Source: Burkholderia sp. IMCC1007
GTDB lineage: Bacteria; Pseudomonadota; Gammaproteobacteria; Burkholderiales; Burkholderiaceae
Direction: 5' to 3'
DNA length: 64,000 nt
Assembly (NCBI RefSeq): GCF_027257875.1
Contig: NZ_JAPVQY010000028.1
Coordinates: 29,898-93,897, forward strand
Under the pieces are notes generated by a model that was not told where the DNA came from, searched no databases, and saw only the letters and a program-made list of their open reading frames with translations. The number at the start of each line of letters is the position of its first letter. Position 1 is the first letter of the stretch. Both the position numbers and the translations under genes were made by a program. This document shows, in pieces, positions 58,372 through 64,000 of the stretch.

Positions 58372-58998
58372 TCAGGCGTTTTCCAGCACGATGCCTTCGA
58401 TGATGTTCGCGACGTCCTCGCACTTGTCGGTGATCTCTTCGAGCAGCTCGTAGATCGCCTTCAGCTTGATGAGCGTCTTCACGTCGTCTTCCTCGCGGAA
58501 CAGCTTCGACATCGCCGCGCGCAGCACGCGATCGGCCTCCGATTCCCAGCGGTCGATGTCCTCGCATTGCTTGAGGATCTGTGCCGACTGCTTCATGTCG
58601 GACAGCAACCCGACGGCCTGCTGCACGTGTTGCGCCGACTGCGTGACGATGTGTGCGAGCTGGCTCGCCTCGGACGTGACCGATTGCACGTCGTACAGCG
58701 ACACGGCGGTCGCGACGTCTTCCATCAGGTCGAGGATGTCGTCCATCGTCGTGATCAGCTTGTGGATCTCGTCGCGATCGAGCGGCGTGATGAAGGTCTT
58801 GTGCAGCAGATCGATCGCTTCATGCGTGAGCTTGTCTGCGGCCTTCTCGGCGGTCTGCACGTTTTGCTTGTGAATCTCGGCGTCGGCGAGATTGTCGATC
58901 AGCAATTCGAGTTCGCGGCCACCGGAAACGATGTGCTTCGCGTGCGCGTTGAAGAGTTCAAAGAACTTGCCCTCGGTGGGCATGAATCGACCGAACAT
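58372..58998 (-). CDS. DUF47 (PhoU-like) protein, Pit accessory
   Basis: A 208-residue all-helical PhoU-related protein (MFGRFMPTEGKFFELFNAHA; TFITPLDRDEIHKLITTMDDILDLMEDVA with metal-binding acidic residues). Gene pairs DUF47-pit are common, and the protein is believed to modulate the transporter. First gene of the pair. Confidence 0.9.
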   Translation of the reverse strand: MFGRFMPTEGKFFELFNAHAKHIVSGGRELELLIDNLADAEIHKQNVQTAEKAADKLTHEAIDLLHKTFITPLDRDEIHKLITTMDDILDLMEDVATAVSLYDVQSVTSEASQLAHIVTQSAQHVQQAVGLLSDMKQSAQILKQCEDIDRWESEADRVLRAAMSKLFREEDDVKTLIKLKAIYELLEEITDKCEDVANIIEGIVLENA

Positions 58999-59135
58999 GG
59001 GATTCCTGAGAAATTGTCAAACGACTGTCACGAAAACGGGCGACATTGTACCGTTTCCGGTCGCGACGCGACGCGCGCATATGCGCGCGCCGGGATGGGA
59101 TACAACGTTGGCTAAATAAGGGTTTACATCCGGCG

Positions 59136-61556
59136 TTACTCGCCGTAGAAGTTCTGCGCCCCCGCGAAATTATCGAACTTCGTGTATTGACCCAGGAACG
59201 TGAGTCGAACGGGCCCGATCGGACCGTTACGCTGCTTGCCGATGATGATCTCGGCCGTCCCCTTGTCCGGGCTGTCGGGATTGTAAACCTCGTCGCGATA
59301 AATGAACAGGATCACGTCCGCATCCTGTTCGATTGCGCCGGATTCACGCAAGTCGGACATCACCGGCCGCTTGTTCGGACGCTGCTCCAGCCCGCGGTTC
59401 AGCTGCGACAGCGCGATCACCGGCACGTCCAGTTCCTTCGCCAGGCTCTTCAGCGATCGCGAGATTTCCGAGATTTCGGTCGCCCGGTTCTCGCCCTGCG
59501 ACGAACCCGACATCAGCTGCAGGTAGTCGACGATGATCAGGCCGAGCTTGCCGCATTGACGCGCGAGACGCCGCGCACGCGAGCGCAATTCCATCGGGTT
59601 CAGGCCGCCCGTCTCGTCGATGAAGATCTGCGCCTCGCTCATCTTCTGCACGGCATGGGTCAGCTTCGGCCAATCCTCGTCCGTCAGGCGGCCCGTACGC
59701 ATCCGGTGCTGATCGAGCCGGCCGATCGAGCCGAGCATACGCATCACGAGCTGGGTGCCCGGCATTTCCATCGAGAACACCGCCACCGGCAGCCCGTACT
59801 CGACCGCGACGTATTCGCCGATGTTCATCGAGAACGCGGTATTGTGCGTGACGACGAAATCGTCGGTCACGTACAGGCGCGACGGATGTGAAACCGAGAT
59901 GCACTGCGTGGCAGTCCGGCGCGACGGCTCGATGCCTGTAATCACCGGCAGCTTGCGGCGCGCTCGGCCGGCCGTGAGCCGCTCGCGCTTGCCCTCGAAC
60001 AGGAACAGGCTCTGCGGATCCGGGTGGCTGATCGTGCACACGTATGCGGTCACACCCGACTGGCGTTCACCGCGCGACGTAAAGGACGTCGCCTTCTCGG
60101 AAATCGCGCACCACGCGCCCAGCGAGCGCGCGAGTTCCTGCACGTCCCGCGCGAGTTGCGGGCTGGCCGTCGAATAACGCACCGTGCCCCACGATTCGAC
60201 CCAGCCGTCCGTATCGAGCAGCCCGCGCAGCAAGTCGATGCGCACTTCCCGGCATGCATCGAGGTAGCGCCGCGGCACGAAGTTGTCGTAGCTGGTTCGG
60301 CCCCATAAGCCGAGGCCTTCGAGTGCTGCCTTCAGCGGATTGACGCTCGGGCGTGCACCCTGCTCCGCGGAACGGCGCTTGATGCGCCAATCGTACTGGC
60401 CCGCATGCTCGAGTTCGAGCGTTGCATCGACCCGTGTGCGCATCCGGTTCAGCGTCTCTTCGGCTTTGACGCTGAAGCGCACGGCCGTGCCGCCCAGCGC
60501 GCCGTCGCCGAGCAGCGCGCCAAGCACCCACGGATCGACAGGCAGTGCGTCGCCATGCCCGAAGTCACCGGTCGGCATGTCGATCCACAAACGACCCTGA
60601 TAACGCTGACGCGTCAGCAGCGTCCTGATCTCCGCCGTGCTCAGAATGCGCGGTTTCTCCCATTCGCGATAATGGACGCACCACAGATGTTCATCGCAGC
60701 ACTCTGCCGAACGACCGTCCGAGAAGCGCACGCGGTATACCTGCCGCTCGCCCTGCGGATAGATCCCGGTGACCATCGACGGCGCGCCGTCGACGGATGC
60801 AAGCGCGTCACCGACCGTGAGTTCGCCCATGCGCTTCCAGCCGCTCAGCGTCTTCACCCTGGCATCGAGCGGCTGCGCCTTACCCATCGACGGCCGTCCG
60901 GCCACGATGATCAGTTCCCCGCCATGCATCCCGGACGTCATCCGGTCGAGATCGACGAAGCCCGTCGGCGTGCCCGTGACGTCGCTCGGGTTGGCCGTGT
61001 GATACAGCGTGTCGATGCGCTCGACCACCTGCGTGAGCAGCGGCCCGATTTCGAGAAAGCCCTGATTGCCGCGCGCGCCTTCTTCGGCGATCGAGAACAC
61101 CTTCGACTCGGCTTCGTCGAGCAGCTGGCGCACTTCCTTGCCCTGCGGATTGAACGCATCGGCCGAGATTTCATCGGCGACCGACACGAGCCGGCGCAGC
61201 ACCGCGCGGTCGCGCACGATCTCCGCGTAGCGGCGGATGTTCGCCGCGCTCGGCGTGTTCTGTGCGAGTGCGTTCAGATAGGCGAGCCCGCCGACGTCGT
61301 CGGCCTTGCCGGACGTGACCAGCGCTTCGTACACGGTCACGACGTCGGCCGGACGCGTCGACGCGATCAGCCGGCCGATGTGCTCGTAGATGATCCGGTG
61401 GTCGTAGCGATAGAAGTCGCCCTGCGACAGAAAGTCGGCGATCCGGTCCCAGGCCGCGTTGTCGAGCAACAGGCCGCCGAGCACCGACTGCTCGGCTTCG
61501 ACCGAATGCGGCGGGACTTTCAGCGATTCGATTTGAGGATCTTGCGGCGCGTTCAT
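59136..61556 (-). CDS. dnaB: Replicative DNA helicase DnaB with in-frame intein
   Basis: An 806-residue precursor. The extein halves (residues 1-226 and 573-806) join to a 460-residue hexameric helicase, the normal length. N-terminal domain begins MNAPQDPQIESLKVPPHSVEAEQSVLGG; the RecA-like domain has Walker A GRPSMGK at the end of the N-extein, restored to GRPSMGKTAFSMN after splicing; later motifs LIIVDYLQLM (Walker B) and SQLNRGLEQRPNKRP are intact. Last gene of rpsF-priB-rpsR-rplI-dnaB, after a terminator. The reading frame has no stop or frameshift. Confidence 0.98.
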   Translation of the reverse strand: MNAPQDPQIESLKVPPHSVEAEQSVLGGLLLDNAAWDRIADFLSQGDFYRYDHRIIYEHIGRLIASTRPADVVTVYEALVTSGKADDVGGLAYLNALAQNTPSAANIRRYAEIVRDRAVLRRLVSVADEISADAFNPQGKEVRQLLDEAESKVFSIAEEGARGNQGFLEIGPLLTQVVERIDTLYHTANPSDVTGTPTGFVDLDRMTSGMHGGELIIVAGRPSMGKAQPLDARVKTLSGWKRMGELTVGDALASVDGAPSMVTGIYPQGERQVYRVRFSDGRSAECCDEHLWCVHYREWEKPRILSTAEIRTLLTRQRYQGRLWIDMPTGDFGHGDALPVDPWVLGALLGDGALGGTAVRFSVKAEETLNRMRTRVDATLELEHAGQYDWRIKRRSAEQGARPSVNPLKAALEGLGLWGRTSYDNFVPRRYLDACREVRIDLLRGLLDTDGWVESWGTVRYSTASPQLARDVQELARSLGAWCAISEKATSFTSRGERQSGVTAYVCTISHPDPQSLFLFEGKRERLTAGRARRKLPVITGIEPSRRTATQCISVSHPSRLYVTDDFVVTHNTAFSMNIGEYVAVEYGLPVAVFSMEMPGTQLVMRMLGSIGRLDQHRMRTGRLTDEDWPKLTHAVQKMSEAQIFIDETGGLNPMELRSRARRLARQCGKLGLIIVDYLQLMSGSSQGENRATEISEISRSLKSLAKELDVPVIALSQLNRGLEQRPNKRPVMSDLRESGAIEQDADVILFIYRDEVYNPDSPDKGTAEIIIGKQRNGPIGPVRLTFLGQYTKFDNFAGAQNFYGE
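59841..60878 (-). mobile_element. Class 3 intein with LAGLIDADG homing endonuclease in dnaB
   Basis: A 346-residue intein (dnaB residues 227-572) inserted after the Walker A lysine. It starts with Ala (AQPLDARVKTL), so it lacks the usual Cys/Ser-1. Block B has H64 and W66 (CCDEHLWC), block F has C326 (QCISVSHPS) and block G has T344-H345-N346 followed by extein Thr (VVTHN|T); W66/C326/T344 is the WCT signature of class 3 inteins. The endonuclease domain carries two LAGLIDADG motifs, at about 118-126 (VLGALLGDG, acidic D125) and 217-225 (LRGLLDTDG, D224), and a block-D-like FVPRRYL near 200-206. Confidence 0.95.
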
Positions 61557-61618
61557 GGGTTGGGATTATCGCGAATAGATCGCGGCAGCGCTACCACCGC
61601 TTGCCGGCGATCAGGCAA

Positions 61619-61655
61619 TAAAAAAGGCAGGCCCCGGTTGCCCGGGCGCCTGCCC
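61619..61655 (-). terminator. Rho-independent terminator between rplI and dnaB
   Basis: On the minus strand GGCAGG...CCTGCC with inner GCCCGGG/CCGGGGC pairing followed by TTTTTTATT. It should reduce read-through from the ribosomal genes into dnaB. Confidence 0.85.
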
Positions 61656-61697
61656 TTGTCCGGACGGCGGAAGCCGCCCGGAAAGCTTTGCGTACGC

Positions 61698-62150
61698 TTA
61701 CGCGTGGTCGCCGATCACGTTGATCGTGACGTCGACGACGACGTCCGTATGCAGCGCGACTTGAACGACGTGCTCGCCGATCATCTTCAGTGGGCCTTCC
61801 GGCATGCGCACTTGCAGCTTCTCGACTTCGTAACCTGCCTTCTTCAGCAGTTCAGCGATGTCGCCGTTCGTGACCGAGCCGAACAGACGGCCGTCAACGC
61901 CCGACTTCTGCGTGATTTCGAACGACTGGCCGTTCAGCTTCTCGCCGACTGCCTGCGATGCCGCCAGCTTTTCAGCGGCGATCTTTTCGAGTTCAGCGCG
62001 GCGCACTTCGAATTCGGCGATCGCTTCCTTCGTTGCACGGCGAGCCTTGCGGTTCGGGATCAGGAAGTTGCGAGCGTAACCGTCCTTGACCTTGACGATA
62101 TCGCCGAGGTTGCCCAGATTGGCGACTTTTTCCAACAGAATGATTTGCAT
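61698..62150 (-). CDS. rplI: 50S ribosomal protein L9
   Basis: 150 residues. N-terminal rRNA-binding domain [32 protein letters not shown], the long central helix (about 40-75) and the C-terminal domain with [16 protein letters not shown]. Starts 27 bp after rpsR. Confidence 0.98.
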   Translation of the reverse strand: MQIILLEKVANLGNLGDIVKVKDGYARNFLIPNRKARRATKEAIAEFEVRRAELEKIAAEKLAASQAVGEKLNGQSFEITQKSGVDGRLFGSVTNGDIAELLKKAGYEVEKLQVRMPEGPLKMIGEHVVQVALHTDVVVDVTINVIGDHA

Positions 62151-62177
62151 TCGAATTCTCCTTATTGCGTCGCCTGA

Positions 62178-62453
62178 TTACGCCTTGTGCTGATCGGTGT
62201 ACGGCAGCAGCGCGAGGAAACGCGCACGCTTGATTGCCGTGTCCAGCTGACGCTGATAGTGCGCCTTCGTACCCGTCAGACGAGCCGGCGTGATCTTGCC
62301 GTTTTCGCCGATGAAGTCCTTCAGCGTTTCCGTGTCCTTGTAGTCGATCTGCTCGACGCCGGCAGCCGTGAAACGGCAGAACTTCTTGCGCTTGAAGAGC
62401 GGGTTTTGTTGCTGACGACGCTTGTCGAATTTCTTACCAGTCGGGCGGGGCAT
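62178..62453 (-). CDS. rpsR: 30S ribosomal protein S18
   Basis: 91 residues starting [13 protein letters not shown]; includes [19 protein letters not shown] and the C-terminal [18 protein letters not shown]. Start at ATG 62453, 4 bp after the priB stop. Confidence 0.97.
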
Positions 62454-62457
62454 GATT

Positions 62458-62757
62458 TCAGTCCTTTCCAATGTCCTGCAATGCTGTGATGTGAAACACC
62501 AAGGTTCTCGCGTTGCGGCTTTTCTTGGCCAGGAAGCCCGTGAACAGCGTTTCGACGCCCATTTCACGACTTTCCAGCTTGCCGCTCGCCTCACCGGCCG
62601 CCACCGCGTCGATCGTCATTTCGACCTGACGGGGAATGCCTGCTTCGACGACTTCCGTGCGGTGATGCAACGTGGCGCTTGCGATCGGAACACCTGCCGG
62701 CGTATATCGCACCGGTGCGCGTTCGACGACGCTCGCCGTCAATTGCAACCTGTTCAC
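62458..62757 (-). CDS. priB: Primosomal replication protein PriB
   Basis: A 99-residue single-OB-fold protein for replication restart with Pri[27 protein letters not shown] and [23 protein letters not shown] fit the family. GTG start. Lies between rpsF and rpsR, the standard beta/gammaproteobacterial order, ahead of the dnaB it helps load. Confidence 0.95.
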
Positions 62758-62797
62758 GTGAGTGACGCGCTCCTTGATGGCTTAATGAATGACGAAC

Positions 62798-63172
62798 TTA
62801 AGCCTGCGCTTCGGTCGGCTGAGCTGCAGCCGCCTTCTTGGCTTCTTCGCGCTGAACTTCCTTCATCATCGGCGACGGGCCGGTCTCGGCCTTCTTCATC
62901 TTGACGATGAGGTGACGCAGCACGGCGTCGTTGAACTTGAACGCGTGTTCGAGTTCGTCGAGCGTCGTCTGGTCGCACTCGATGTTCATGCAGACGTAGT
63001 GAGCCTTCGCGAGTTTCTCGATCATGTAGGCCAGTTGGCGACGGCCCCAGTCTTCGACACGGTGGATCTGACCGCCGTGCGACGTGATCGTGGTCTTGTA
63101 ACGCTCGATCATCGCGGGCACTTGCTCGCTCTGATCGGGGTGCACGATGAATACGATTTCGTAATGACGCAT
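62798..63172 (-). CDS. rpsF: 30S ribosomal protein S6
   Basis: 124 residues starting [24 protein letters not shown] lies 8 bases upstream of this ATG. The C-terminus is Lys/Glu/Ala-rich ([10 protein letters not shown]). First gene of the operon. Confidence 0.97.
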   Translation of the reverse strand: MRHYEIVFIVHPDQSEQVPAMIERYKTTITSHGGQIHRVEDWGRRQLAYMIEKLAKAHYVCMNIECDQTTLDELEHAFKFNDAVLRHLIVKMKKAETGPSPMMKEVQREEAKKAAAAQPTEAQA

Positions 63173-63238
63173 TACACACTCCTTGTGGATTAAAGCCACC
63201 CGGGCGTCTGAACCGGTGTGGCAAGTGAGAAGCCGAAG

Positions 63239-63267
63239 ATTCTAACCCGGATACGGGGCACGCGCAA
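63239..63267 (-). promoter_or_regulatory. Promoter of the rpsF-priB-rpsR-rplI operon
   Basis: On the minus strand TTGCGC (63262-63267), a 17-bp spacer and TAGAAT (63239-63244), leaving a leader of about 60 nt. Confidence 0.6.
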
Positions 63268-63414
63268 CACCGATCGGCAATTTCCGACCGGATTCGGCCG
63301 TGTTTTCAACGACTTGAACGGGCAACGGGCATTGACGGCCGCCCCTCGCATCCGCAAGAAAAGCGGGGGCGGAACATCACGCGCGCAATTCGAGGCCGGC
63401 AGCGAGTCTGGCGC

Positions 63415-64000
63415 CTACTCGCTGCGCGCCCCGCCCAGCCGTGCGTCGAGCGCAGTCCTGAACGCCGTCAGCGCCGCCGGTTCGGCGTCCGTCACCGCCC
63501 ACCACGTCATGCCCGCCGCGTCCCAGCGATCGAGCGCATAGCCCTGCGACACGGTTGCGTACGGCGAACCCTGCCCTTCGCCCGCCGGCCGCACGTACAC
63601 GTCGATCACGTGCTGCCGGTAACGGTAGACGAGCACCGCGACGCGGCGCCGCCCGACGTAGTCGAGCCGCCCGCCCGCGAGCGGAAAGCCGCTCGCCGAC
63701 AGATCCTCGACCGGCGGCGCATAGTCGAGCCGGCCGTTGAACCACGGCTTGACGGTATGCCGGTCGGTCGAGATTACGTCGATGTCGCGCGCCGACAATC
63801 CGGCCCGCACATGGCTCGACACCAGTTCGTCGACCGTGCGGTCGGTTTGCGCGTGACGCGCGGACAGCGCCATCCCGCCTGCCGCCGCGAGCGCGACCAG
63901 CAGCGCCACGCCCCAGCCGAGCCCGGGTAGCGGCGCGACGCGCGGCCGCGTGCCGGAAGCTGCCGGGCGAGCCGGGCGCGCCCATGCGCCGCGATCGCCC
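63415..64000 (-). CDS. Anti-sigma-factor-like membrane protein (N-terminus outside window)
   Basis: The reading frame is open to the right edge, so the N-terminal part is missing; about 194 residues are visible. One membrane helix (PLPGLGWGVALLVALAAAGG) is followed by a periplasmic domain (SSHVRAGLSARDIDVISTD, HTVKPWFNGRLDYAPPV, GGRLDYVGRRRVAVLVYRYR) typical of the C-terminal half of ECF anti-sigma factors in Burkholderia. Whether an N-terminal zinc anti-sigma domain and a sigma gene precede it cannot be seen. No other gene was found in the 214-bp gap to rpsF. Confidence 0.75.
   Translation of the reverse strand, partial: GDRGAWARPARPAASGTRPRVAPLPGLGWGVALLVALAAAGGMALSARHAQTDRTVDELVSSHVRAGLSARDIDVISTDRHTVKPWFNGRLDYAPPVEDLSASGFPLAGGRLDYVGRRRVAVLVYRYRQHVIDVYVRPAGEGQGSPYATVSQGYALDRWDAAGMTWWAVTDAEPAALTAFRTALDARLGGARSE

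Noticed and set aside
59841..60878. dnaB insertion as a class 2 intein (also starting with Ala)
   Set aside because: Class 2 inteins use the C-terminal extein nucleophile directly and lack the Trp/Cys/Thr set; here W66, C326 and T344 are all in place, which points to class 3.

Overview
The window is a GC-rich (about two-thirds G+C) chromosomal segment from a betaproteobacterium, almost certainly a Burkholderia of the cepacia complex. The evidence is the gene orders surE-pcm-nlpD-rpoS, dnaX-ybaB-recR, acoR/acoX-SDR-acoABC-lipA, the arnT-SMR-arnB-C-A-A-D operon with arnA split into two genes, and rpsF-priB-rpsR-rplI-dnaB. It reads as core chromosome: there are no insertion sequences, phage genes, tRNA genes or CRISPR arrays. 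The one clear mobile element is an intein inside dnaB.

Left part (1-16700): rlmN (cut by the left edge) and ndk; a Bax-inhibitor-like membrane protein; rlmD; an EEP-fold hydrolase; then, on the minus strand, the stationary-phase block surE-pcm-nlpD-rpoS followed by a DEDD exonuclease. Next come dnaX-ybaB-recR with a class III CoA-transferase, the SRP 4.5S RNA gene (ffs), trxA and rho.

Middle part (16700-45700): a MerR/MFS efflux pair with a palindromic operator, mtfA, rpmE2, a GT-C glycosyltransferase and a MATE pump. The acetoin catabolism cluster follows: lipA2, acoC, acoB, acoA, an SDR and acoX on the minus strand, and acoR divergently on the plus strand. The spacer holds a consensus sigma-54 promoter and repeated CGTCTCA half-sites. 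After that are a MerR/carboxymuconolactone-decarboxylase pair, a helix-hairpin-helix protein, a YidB-like protein, clpB with a heat-shock-type promoter, a divergent nsrR/truncated-haemoglobin pair (nitric oxide), molybdopterin genes moeA-moaD-moaE, and alaA-hom-thrC.

Right part (45800-64000): the complete lipid A aminoarabinose (arn) operon, a Bcp-type peroxiredoxin, a PIN-PhoH ATPase, an NlpC/P60 lipoprotein, a DUF47-Pit phosphate transport pair, the operon rpsF-priB-rpsR-rplI-dnaB, and an anti-sigma-like membrane protein cut by the right edge.

The standout is dnaB. It encodes 806 residues, of which 346 (residues 227-572) are an intein inserted directly after the Walker A lysine. The intein starts with Ala, so it has no N-terminal Cys/Ser nucleophile. 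It carries the Trp/Cys/Thr signature (W66, C326, T344 of the intein) that defines the rare class 3 splicing mechanism, and it keeps two intact LAGLIDADG motifs of a homing endonuclease. Removing it leaves a normal 460-residue helicase. The replicative helicase is therefore made as a precursor with a broken P-loop that must splice to work.
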